DNA of 38,286 nt from assembly GCA_964610505.1 (NCBI GenBank), contig CAZSXU010000033.1, forward strand, positions 1 through 38,286, in the 5' to 3' direction. The notes beneath the pieces are model-generated. The model was given only the letters and a program-made list of their open reading frames with translations, was not told the origin of the DNA and did not search any database. Positions 5,955 to 13,505 of this stretch are shown here, piece by piece. Made by a program: the position numbers and the translations under genes. This stretch comes from CAZSXU01 sp964610505 (lineage in GTDB: Bacteria > Arandabacterota > Arandabacteria > JAGLYR01). Numbering within the stretch: position 1 is the stretch's first letter; each line of letters starts with the position of its first letter.

Positions 5955-7874
5955 ATGGCGAAGATCGCCGTGATCTCGCCCAACGACCGATGTTGCATGG
6001 GTGCGAGGCAGCTGTCGACGCTGGTCAAGGCCGACCACGAGTACGCTCTCATCTGCTACGGGGAGTATCACCATCCGACCTTCAGCAGCACGGCCGCCAT
6101 CGGGGATGGGATCGAAGAGCGCCTCCTGCTCGATCTTTTGCGCTCGTTGTCCCCGGATCTCGTAGGTTTCTCGTATCGCTCCGTCCATGCCGATCTGGTT
6201 GCGCATCTCTCGGGCCGAATCCGGAAAGAGCTCCATCTGCCGGTGATGATGGGGGGCATCGGGGCCACCTCGGAACCCGAGAGGGCGATCGCAGCGGCGG
6301 ACCTCGTATGCGTGGGGGAGGGGGATTTCGTCGTGCCGCGACTCCTCGACGGCATCGACCGGGCGGGGTCCCTGGACGCCGCCGTGCGAGAAACGCCCAA
6401 TCTCTGGCATCGTTCCGAGGCGGAAATCGTCCGGAACCCGATGGAGAGACTCGTGAGCAGGGAAGAACTCTCGGAGTTTCCCTTCATCGACTACGACGAC
6501 GACGACAAATTCTCCATTGTCCGCGGGAAACTCATCGAGAACGACGGCCGGTTTGACAACGACGTCGGGGCCTACCCCATGTTGACGTCACGGGGGTGCC
6601 CCTTTGCTTGCACCTTCTGTCACAACTCGAACGTGCACGACCTTTACCGGGGCCAGAGGTACTGCCGACAACGGACCGTGGAGAGCGTCGTTCGGGAGCT
6701 GGAATACGCCCGGTCTCTGCCCGCCACGACGATGATTTCCATCTACGACGATCTCTTCACCTTCGACCGTGACTGGGCACTCGAATTCGCGGCCCAGTAC
6801 AAAGAGCGCGTGGGCCTGCCGTTCTGGTGCTACACGCATCCGGCGAAGGTGAATCAAGAGGTGTTCCAGGCCCTGGTGGACGTGGGGCTCAACAATACGG
6901 CCATGGGGGTCCAGTCGGGAAGCGAGCGGATTCTCTACAACGTCTTCAATCGGAAGACTCGCCGGGCCAAGATCCTCGAGGCCGCGGCGGTTCTCAAAGG
7001 CTTGAATTGCAAGGCGCAGATCGATCTGATCACCGCCAACCCGTTCGAGACGGACGACGACCGGCGAGACACGTTGGATCTCATGCTTGAAATGCCGAAG
7101 AACACGGCCATGAGCGATCACGATCGCGCCTGGTGCTACTGCCAGAGCCGCCTGACCTACTTTCCCAACTCCAAGATTTCGCAGATGGTGGAAGAACAGG
7201 GAATCGATACGAATTTCGATCCCGACGTCGCCTCCTTCTGGGAAATGCTGCACGAACTGGCGTTCCTGGACCACCTGCCCAGATCCTCCGTCATGCTTCT
7301 CTCGTATCTCTACGACGAATACCGGGCCGCGGCGAGGGACTTCAAGATCGAAACCGGGGCCCTGTGGATCTGGATGAACCTTCTGGACCGGCCCCTCCAT
7401 GAAATTCGGTGTCTCGGCGCCGACGAGGAAGCGTTGGGTTGGATCCCGACGGTCGAAGAGCTGAGCTTCCCGGACGTCCGGACGCTTATGGATGCAGCGC
7501 TCCTCGTGACCCGGGAGACGGACGTCGCCGAGGACGACCCCCGGCTCACGGCGGCCCGAACGCTTCTCGTCGACCTGACGCCCGAGAGGAGGGCCCGGCG
7601 CGTCAAACTGAGCCTCCGCAAACGGGCGGCGCTCGTCACCCAGCTGGCCGACGACAATCAGCGGAGGGCGGCGGAAAAGCAGACGTTGTGGAAGGAAGTG
7701 GAGACTCGCGGCAAGTGGGCCCTCGAGCGGGACCGGGCGGTCAAGGATCGGGACGAGGTCATCCGGCGGTTGCAGGCCGAACTGGAAGACCGAAATCGCT
7801 GGGCGCTGGGGATGGAGCAGGAGCTGAGGAAGAGGGAAGCCGCCGGGCCCCGAAGCGCGATCCTCGAATCGTAG
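5955..7874 (+). CDS. B12-binding-domain radical SAM protein with C-terminal coiled coil
   Basis: This protein has 639 residues, with start ATG 5955 after AAGGAG. Residues 1-140 form a Rossmann-like cobalamin-binding domain (V-G-F-S-Y-R-S near 70; M-G-G-I-G-A-T near 99; V-G-E-G-D near 120). At the usual D-x-H-x-x-G position the sequence is D11-R-C-C-M-G16, so the cobalt-ligating His is replaced by Cys, as in many B12-type radical SAM proteins that bind cobalamin without that ligand. The radical SAM cluster motif is C215-x3-C219-x2-C222. From about residue 560 to the end runs a charged coiled coil with W-A-L-E/G repeats, resembling tails of glycan-cluster transferases. It probably catalyses a methylation or rearrangement of an envelope glycan, lipid or secondary metabolite; the substrate is unknown. 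It converges on a second radical SAM gene. Confidence 0.85.
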   Translation: MAKIAVISPNDRCCMGARQLSTLVKADHEYALICYGEYHHPTFSSTAAIGDGIEERLLLDLLRSLSPDLVGFSYRSVHADLVAHLSGRIRKELHLPVMMGGIGATSEPERAIAAADLVCVGEGDFVVPRLLDGIDRAGSLDAAVRETPNLWHRSEAEIVRNPMERLVSREELSEFPFIDYDDDDKFSIVRGKLIENDGRFDNDVGAYPMLTSRGCPFACTFCHNSNVHDLYRGQRYCRQRTVESVVRELEYARSLPATTMISIYDDLFTFDRDWALEFAAQYKERVGLPFWCYTHPAKVNQEVFQALVDVGLNNTAMGVQSGSERILYNVFNRKTRRAKILEAAAVLKGLNCKAQIDLITANPFETDDDRRDTLDLMLEMPKNTAMSDHDRAWCYCQSRLTYFPNSKISQMVEEQGIDTNFDPDVASFWEMLHELAFLDHLPRSSVMLLSYLYDEYRAAARDFKIETGALWIWMNLLDRPLHEIRCLGADEEALGWIPTVEELSFPDVRTLMDAALLVTRETDVAEDDPRLTAARTLLVDLTPERRARRVKLSLRKRAALVTQLADDNQRRAAEKQTLWKEVETRGKWALERDRAVKDRDEVIRRLQAELEDRNRWALGMEQELRKREAAGPRSAILES

Positions 7875-7920
7875 AGAGTGAAAGTCCAAAAGCGAAGCCC
7901 GGGGCCGGGCGAGGGGATGG

Positions 7921-9882
7921 TCACGTCGCCGACGGAACCCTTCCCGCACGATGTTCGGGCGCCGCGGTTCCAAGAAGTCCCGCCGGCTCAACCGGCCCGC
8001 CCGCCAGGCCGATACCCGTAATCGCCACACTCAGCCGCCGAATGTCGGGGGGCGCCGTGAAGGCCCGGGAGGACACCAGGGCCAGCTCCAGAATGCCGGA
8101 CGTGTTCATGTGCGCCGGGATCTGCAGCATCAGATCGAAGGAAGATTCCAGGACGGCGACCCGGTCCAGTAACTGACCGTTGATGGATGCTTCGAGGACC
8201 AGACCTTCCCCATCGAGCTTCTCCGGAAACGAGAGACCTCGAATGGACAGGCGGTCGGCCCCCGGGGATCCCTTGAGATAGGTCGTGGACGTTTGGCCCA
8301 TCCATCGGAACCGCCCGCCGTCCGGCCCTTCCAGGGCGTACCACCCTTCGCCGAGTTGGACGTCGAGATGCTCCCGGCTGAAATCGAGAAAGGACGACAG
8401 CCGCTCGGGCCGGCGCGCGGCCAAGGTGTCCACGACCCGCCTTCGGCCGATGCCCCACTCGACCCACAGGGCCTCGTTCTCGGGGACCCGGGCGATCGTG
8501 CGTTCTTCGTGCTCGAGCAGCAACCGGTGATATTCGTCTTCCGGAATGGCCCCCAGGTAGGGCCCGGCGAAGGCGCGGACCCTCTCCCAGTTCCGGTCCT
8601 CCGAGACGTATCCTTTCGCCCGGGCGTACTCCCAGCCGGCGGTGCCGGGATAGGGTCGGAGCGCATCCCAATTCATATTTTCCGACACCAGCCCCCGCCT
8701 CATTGCCTCATCCCACACGGGGGTTCCGGGGTAGGGCCGCAGCGTTCCCCGGCCCGCGTTGTGGATCTTCCCGCCGGCGAGATTCTCCTCCAGGGCCCGA
8801 AACGTGGTCTCGAGATCCTCGGTAGTCTCGACCGGCGAGCCGTAGATCATGTGCACATAGGCCTGGATGCCGTGCTTGTGGAGCACGTCCAAGGCCCGCT
8901 GGTTGTCCTCGGGCCCGAGCGTCCCGCACTTGAGGTAGTCGAGGACCTTGCCGGAGAAGGACTCCAGGCCGAACATGACCGAATGGAAATTCATGCGGTT
9001 CAGAATCTCGCAGAGCTCGTCGCTCACAAGATCGGCCCGGACCGCGCCGCTGAAGCTCATCTCCCGCTGAAGCCCCGCTTCTTCCACGAGGCGACAGATA
9101 TCCCGCAGTCTCCGAAGGGGAGTGATGAAGAGGTCGTCGAAGAAGTGAACCTCGTGGAGACCCAGATCGTGGTGCACGTGTTCGATCTCCCGGACGACGT
9201 ACTCCGGAGAGAAGGTGCGGAGGGACCCCCAGAATCTCGAGCTCGCGCAGAAGGCACACCGGTAGCGGCAGCCCCGGCTCGTGAACATGAAAGCTCGATC
9301 CGACGGTTTGGCGATCCAGATCTTCCTGCGATCCGGCGGCGGCAGCCGGTCCAGGTCCCGGATGAGCGGGCGGGCGGGCGTCGTCATGAGCGATCCATTC
9401 TCCCGAAAGGCGATTCCCGGAATCTTCCGCAGGTCTTCCGGTGCAAAGCGCTTGCCCCGGGAGGCGAAGCTTCGCAGGAGTTCCACGAGCGTGACCTCGC
9501 CTTCTCCCATCACGCCCACGTCCATGTCGGCGGTCAGGTTCCGGGGCAGGACACTGATGTGGACTCCGCCGATCATCACGGGGAGTCCGGCCTGTTCCTT
9601 CACGGAGGCGGCCATCTTCTTCGCCTGCTCGAACTCCTCCGTCGTGGAGCTGATGCCGATCACATCCACCCCTTCGGCGATCAGCTCGTCCGCCGTGAGT
9701 CCCACGATCACGTCGCACTCGGGCATCTGCTCGCGCAGGATGGACGCAAAATAGCCGAAGGCGAGCGGAATGTCCTCGTTCGAGCGGTCCCCCGGAGGTT
9801 TGGAGTCGGCGGCCACGAGACCCAGGCGGAGTCCCCGGCCGGCGGCCGGGTTTGTTCCGGAGAAGGATTCAATCTTCTGCAA
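7921..9882 (-). CDS. B12-binding-domain radical SAM protein with beta-sandwich tail and internal duplication
   Basis: The frame is open to 9987, but no ATG exists before the conserved part and the first 66 bases overlap the upstream gene. The TTG ending at 9882 follows a GGAG at about the right distance and is preferred (653 residues). Numbered from there, a cobalamin-binding domain occupies residues 15-150 (I-G-G-V-H near 104, G-E-G-E near 126). The radical SAM motif is C205-x3-C209-x2-C212. The segment after the barrel, normally one P-Y-P-G-T...N-W unit, is present twice in exact tandem (bases 8581-8742). The last 150 residues resemble the beta-sandwich that accompanies methyltransferases and glycosyltransferases in glycan clusters. 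Likely a methylase of a glycan or natural product; substrate unknown. The upstream gene (9921-11324) ends 38 bases before the TTG, so the two are co-transcribed. Confidence 0.8.
   Translation of the reverse strand: MQKIESFSGTNPAAGRGLRLGLVAADSKPPGDRSNEDIPLAFGYFASILREQMPECDVIVGLTADELIAEGVDVIGISSTTEEFEQAKKMAASVKEQAGLPVMIGGVHISVLPRNLTADMDVGVMGEGEVTLVELLRSFASRGKRFAPEDLRKIPGIAFRENGSLMTTPARPLIRDLDRLPPPDRRKIWIAKPSDRAFMFTSRGCRYRCAFCASSRFWGSLRTFSPEYVVREIEHVHHDLGLHEVHFFDDLFITPLRRLRDICRLVEEAGLQREMSFSGAVRADLVSDELCEILNRMNFHSVMFGLESFSGKVLDYLKCGTLGPEDNQRALDVLHKHGIQAYVHMIYGSPVETTEDLETTFRALEENLAGGKIHNAGRGTLRPYPGTPVWDEAMRRGLVSENMNWDALRPYPGTAGWEYARAKGYVSEDRNWERVRAFAGPYLGAIPEDEYHRLLLEHEERTIARVPENEALWVEWGIGRRRVVDTLAARRPERLSSFLDFSREHLDVQLGEGWYALEGPDGGRFRWMGQTSTTYLKGSPGADRLSIRGLSFPEKLDGEGLVLEASINGQLLDRVAVLESSFDLMLQIPAHMNTSGILELALVSSRAFTAPPDIRRLSVAITGIGLAGGPVEPAGLLGTAAPEHRAGRVPSAT
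8581..8742 (-). repeat. 81-bp in-frame tandem duplication within radical SAM gene
   Basis: Two adjacent 27-codon units (8662-8742 and 8581-8661) each encode L-R-P-Y-P-G-T...W...A...G-x-V-S-E-x2-N-W. By eye 15 of 27 residues are identical. The divergence shows that the duplication is old and kept in frame. Confidence 0.8.
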
Positions 9883-9920
9883 CTCGGATGTCTCCTGCGC
9901 GGTTGCCCCGGCGCCGTTCC

Positions 9921-11324
9921 TTACGGCTTCACGGCGTCGAAGACCACCGTGCCGCACCCCAGGTTGTGTCCAAAGATCCCGTGCCACATGCTGTGGAGAA
10001 TGTAGAGGTTCGTGCGGAAGCCCAAGCGGGCCAGGTTGGAGACCATCTCCATGCCGAAGATGCGAAAGACGGGTGCGCCTTCGGCCCCCCGGACCGGATC
10101 CCCGTGATACATGGGTTCGCCGAAGAACACGGGTTTGCCGAAGGAATCCAACCGCGCGATCTCCTGATCGAGATACAGGTCGGTCCCGAAAGGAACCGTG
10201 AACACGTGTCTGCCCCCCGGTTTCAGCACGCGGAAGATCTCCGCATGGGCGGTGTACGGGTGGGGGATGTGTTCCATCACGTCGGAGGAAATCACCAGAT
10301 CCATGCTCTCGGTGTCGAAAGACAGGTCCGTGAGATCTTGGTGCATCATCCCGCCCACGAGGTGCCCGCTTTGAAACGACGGGCCGAAATACTCGCTGGA
10401 GATGTAACCCGGGCAGGGTTTCAGAACTTCATGCAGGGCGCCTTCCGCCTCGGTGTTGAAGATCGTGAAGTCGTCGAGATGCACCAGATCCGCCGCGGAC
10501 CGAATTCGACTTTCCTTCAGTGAGGAGAGGGTCTTGGCGATGACGTATCCGATCTGCCGCTTTCGATTGTTGCTGCCACAGCTCTTGCAGAGGGATGTTT
10601 CGCGTACGTTCGGTTCGATGCGATGCATGACGCTCACATTCCCGCACACCGGGCAGCGGATGGGCCCCCAGAATCCCAGTCGCGTGACCAGTGTTTCCAT
10701 CCAGCCCGGTTTCGCCGAAACCGGCGGGAACTCGTAGCGCGACCGGAGTCCGGGAGGCATGCCGGTTGCGCGAGGAGCTGCGTCGGGCGGCTCGGGCTGG
10801 ACGGGATCCTCCCGAGGCGTCTCCCGGGTTGCGAGTGCGAGGATTCGTTCGTACATCTCGCGGGCCTCGGGCGAGCGGGTCGCGCTGTAGATCTCGAGAT
10901 AGGCGCCCGCGGCCTCCGCGAGCTGTCCCTGCTCGGCGTGGATCTCGGCAATGTCCACCAGGGGGGTCGTGTCGCGACCGCCCCGGGCCATGGATTCCCC
11001 GAGGCAGCGAAGCGCTTCCTGTGGCCGCTGGATTTCGCGGTAGGCGAGACCCAGCTGGCGCCAGATTTCCGGATCGTCGGAATTGCCGGCGACGGCCTGC
11101 TCGAGGGTGTCGACGGCTTCAGCGGGTCTTCTCATCGTGCGAAGCACGGTCCCCAGCCCGCGCCAACAGATCTTCGAGCAGGGGTCCAGCTCGAGAGCCG
11201 AACGAAAAAGACGCTCGGCCCCCGGCAGATCACCGCGTTCCAGTTTCGTGTAAGCCTCCCGCGCTTCCGATCCCGCGCGCCGGTGAACGCTCTCGATCCA
11301 ATCCACGATTGGGGATGAAACCAT
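9921..11324 (-). CDS. TPR and zinc-ribbon class I SAM methyltransferase
   Basis: This 467-residue protein has three parts. Residues 18-165 hold about four tetratricopeptide repeats. Residues 224-249 form a zinc ribbon with C-P-V-C and C-K-S-C pairs. Residues 280-400 are a class I methyltransferase with D-L-V-I-S-S-D-V-M-E-H-I (motif IV-like) and V-L-K-P-G-G (motif V/VI). The acidic-loop end of motif I is degenerate, as in the 'methyltransferase type 11' group. Proteins of this kind modify sugars or lipids in surface-polysaccharide or secondary-metabolite clusters. It is the first gene of a two-gene leftward operon with the radical SAM gene, and a sigma-54-type promoter lies about 130 bases upstream. 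Confidence 0.8.
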   Translation of the reverse strand: MVSSPIVDWIESVHRRAGSEAREAYTKLERGDLPGAERLFRSALELDPCSKICWRGLGTVLRTMRRPAEAVDTLEQAVAGNSDDPEIWRQLGLAYREIQRPQEALRCLGESMARGGRDTTPLVDIAEIHAEQGQLAEAAGAYLEIYSATRSPEAREMYERILALATRETPREDPVQPEPPDAAPRATGMPPGLRSRYEFPPVSAKPGWMETLVTRLGFWGPIRCPVCGNVSVMHRIEPNVRETSLCKSCGSNNRKRQIGYVIAKTLSSLKESRIRSAADLVHLDDFTIFNTEAEGALHEVLKPCPGYISSEYFGPSFQSGHLVGGMMHQDLTDLSFDTESMDLVISSDVMEHIPHPYTAHAEIFRVLKPGGRHVFTVPFGTDLYLDQEIARLDSFGKPVFFGEPMYHGDPVRGAEGAPVFRIFGMEMVSNLARLGFRTNLYILHSMWHGIFGHNLGCGTVVFDAVKP

Positions 11325-11468
11325 TCAGCATCTCCTCTCACCGATCGCTCGGACTCGGCATGCCCGAGGTCCTACCCGACCCTCAAAACGGCGGGCCGGG
11401 TTCACGAATTCGCCGAATGCTCCTGTGGAGGACAAGGTCATGTCCGTCAGGAAACCCACCTAGGGAAG

Positions 11469-11484
11469 TGCAAGTGGTGTGCCA
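11469..11484 (-). promoter_or_regulatory. Sigma-54-type promoter
   Basis: On the minus strand the sequence is TGGCACACCACTTGCA. It matches the -24/-12 consensus TGGCACG-N4-TTGCW at all but one defined position, with the invariant GG-N10-GC spacing. It would drive the methyltransferase/radical SAM operon (start codon ending at 11324) with a leader of about 130 bases. The rest of the gap 11325-11902 shows no supported gene, and I see no clear promoter for the rightward gene at 11903. Confidence 0.55.
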
Positions 11485-11902
11485 GGATCTTGCGACATGG
11501 AGAAATGACCGTAAGACATGTTGAATGAGCATGTTAGCGTGCCCTCGAATTGCATCCCGGATCGGGTTCTCGGGCCGGGCGTGCGGAAAAACTTTCCTGC
11601 GGATTCGGGGGGTCCGAAAGGCGGGCCTGCGGCGAGGGGTCCTCCAGGCGAACTCGTTTTACGGCAAGTTATTACGCGGGAATCCCTATGTGCTCTTTCG
11701 GAGATGGAGTTCCTCAGGACGAACACGCCTCGACCGCACAGGCGGAATTGGCACCGTCGAATCCCTCCGGATTGGGGGTTGATGAAAGCAGTCGCTTGAG
11801 ACAGACTGCCCATGGGACTCATCGGTACCGTCATGAGGTGCCTGCCCGGCATCTTCCGAATCAGCGACCGAGCTCCAACAAACCGGCGGAGGGAGAAGGA
11901 AC

Positions 11903-12658
11903 ATGGAGTCCATGGAGACATACCGCAAGTTCCTCAAGGGTCATTGGTGGGACGAAAGGGACAAGCTGGAGACGGATCAGACGAAGGAAATCCCGCCCCC
12001 TCCGCCGCAGAAGCCCTACCCCGACGACGCGGCGCTCATCGATCTCGTTTCACCCGAACATCTGCAGGTTGGAGAACTGTCGGTGCGCGAGGCGATCGGG
12101 CGCCGAGAGAGCCATCGAAAGTTCACGGATGAGTCTCTTTCTCTGGAGGATCTCTCGTTCCTGCTGTGGGCGACGCAGGGCGTGCGGTTCTTCGACGAAG
12201 GGGGCGCGACGATCCGGCGGACCGTACCGTCCGCGGGTTCTCGACATCCATTTGAAACCTACCTGCTGGTGAACCGCGTCGCCGGTCTGGAACCCGGACT
12301 CTATCGGTATCTGTCTCTGGAGCATCAGCTGTATTTCATGTACGCCGATGCCGGGTCGGCACAGAAGGTCGGCCAGGGATGTCGCGGGCAGGCCTTCATC
12401 GGCCGGGGTGCGGTGGTCTTCATCTGGACCGTGATTCCCTATCGGTCGGAATGGAGATACGCGGTGGTCGCCCCCAAGATGATCGCCCTGGACGCCGGCC
12501 ATCTTTGTCAGAATCTCTATCTGGCCGCCGCCGCCATTGGGGCAGGTACGTGCGCCATCGGCGCGTATCATCAGGAAACGATGGATGCCTTTGTGGGTGT
12601 GGACGGGAAGGAGGAGTTCGTTGTCTATGCCGCTCCGGTAGGGAAAATCGGCCGATGA
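11903..12658 (+). CDS. SagB/ThcOx-type nitroreductase-family dehydrogenase
   Basis: This 251-residue protein has a GGGAGAAGGA ribosome-binding site before ATG 11903. It shows the hallmarks of stand-alone SagB-type dehydrogenases. These include an N-terminal K-G-H-W-W segment, a Pro-rich P-P-P-P-P-Q-K-P-Y linker (about residues 31-39), R-R-E-S-H-R-K-F for FMN phosphate binding (about 68-75) and L-S-F-L-L-W-A-T-Q-G-V (about 83-93). Known SagB proteins use FMN to oxidise azolines to azoles in thiazole/oxazole peptides. Many stand-alone members lack a YcaO partner, as here, and have unknown substrates. It is followed after 33 bases by a methyltransferase gene, likely an operon. Confidence 0.85.
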   Translation: MESMETYRKFLKGHWWDERDKLETDQTKEIPPPPPQKPYPDDAALIDLVSPEHLQVGELSVREAIGRRESHRKFTDESLSLEDLSFLLWATQGVRFFDEGGATIRRTVPSAGSRHPFETYLLVNRVAGLEPGLYRYLSLEHQLYFMYADAGSAQKVGQGCRGQAFIGRGAVVFIWTVIPYRSEWRYAVVAPKMIALDAGHLCQNLYLAAAAIGAGTCAIGAYHQETMDAFVGVDGKEEFVVYAAPVGKIGR

Positions 12659-12691
12659 TCCCCGGGTTCGTGAGAGAACCAGGAGGCCTCC

Positions 12692-13417
12692 ATGGCATTC
12701 GACAATGTGTATGACGACGCCCGGCGCGCGGAGGCGTACGCCCGATTGGAATTCCCCGGCACGTACTATCTTGCGTATCGGGATCTGCCGAGCATCCTGT
12801 CCGAACTCGTCCAGGGAACAAGAGCCATCGATTTCGGGTGCGGCGCCGGACGGTCCACGAGATTCCTCCGAGAGCATGGATTCACCGCCACCGGAGTCGA
12901 TACGGCGCCCGACATGATACGCGAGGCCGGGGAGATCGATCCGGCGGGCGACTATCGCCTCGTTGAAGACGGTGACCTCGGCCGGTTCAAACAGGGCGCA
13001 TACGATCTCGTGCTGTCCGCGTTCACGTTCGACAACATCCCCACGGCCGAGACGAAGGTGGCGAACCTGAGAGCCCTCAAGGGCCTGCTCCGGCCCGGTG
13101 GGACGATGATCAACCTGGTCTCCTCGCCGGACATCTATGTCCACGAGTGGGCGTCCTTCACGACTCGGGATTTTCCCGAGAACCGAAATGCGCAAACCGG
13201 AGACCGGGTACGAATCGTCATGACCGACGTCGAGGATCAACGACCGGTGGAGGACGTTCTCTGGACGGATGAAGCGTATCGAGACGTCTACAAGCGGGCA
13301 GGGTTGGAGTGGGTGGCGATGTATGAGCCTCTGGCCAAAGAGAGCGAGCCCTACGCGTGGGTGAGTGAAACCAAGATCGCACCCTGGGTGATCTACGTGT
13401 TGCGCCGACCCGGGTAG
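12692..13417 (+). CDS. Class I SAM-dependent methyltransferase
   Basis: This 241-residue protein has AGGAGG nine bases before ATG 12692. Motif I is I-D-F-G-C-G-A-G-R-S at residues 46-55. Acidic post-I is G-V-D-T, and the L-L-R-P-G-G loop comes near residue 135. It belongs to the broad methyltransferase type 11/25 group; small molecules are the usual substrates. Spacing to the SagB-type gene (33 bases) indicates co-transcription, so the two may act on the same compound. It converges with the DUF5916 gene on the opposite strand. Confidence 0.8.
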   Translation: MAFDNVYDDARRAEAYARLEFPGTYYLAYRDLPSILSELVQGTRAIDFGCGAGRSTRFLREHGFTATGVDTAPDMIREAGEIDPAGDYRLVEDGDLGRFKQGAYDLVLSAFTFDNIPTAETKVANLRALKGLLRPGGTMINLVSSPDIYVHEWASFTTRDFPENRNAQTGDRVRIVMTDVEDQRPVEDVLWTDEAYRDVYKRAGLEWVAMYEPLAKESEPYAWVSETKIAPWVIYVLRRPG

Positions 13418-13505
13418 AAGCGGGAAAGCCTCCACAGCGCCTGCGCACAAAGATCCTCTCCCGTCTCGTCTTCCACCCTTTCTGCCCCGGCCCGAGGGTC
13501 TGGGA

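Noticed and set aside
6588..8030. Long open frame on the minus strand opposite the first radical SAM gene
   Set aside because: Composition is Arg/Pro/Gly-rich with no domain, and the plus-strand frame carries a full B12/radical SAM protein. It is a GC-bias shadow.
8293..10005. 570-codon plus-strand frame opposite the second radical SAM gene
   Set aside because: No ribosome-binding site or motif; it mirrors the codon pattern of the true minus-strand gene.
11518..11799. Small ORFs in 11325-11902 as a RiPP precursor for the SagB-type enzyme
   Set aside because: Several overlapping frames exist, but none has a ribosome-binding site, a leader/core pattern or a Cys/Ser/Thr-rich tail.
12050..13450. 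466-codon minus-strand frame across the SagB and methyltransferase genes
   Set aside because: Spans two real genes with motifs on the other strand; not protein-like.
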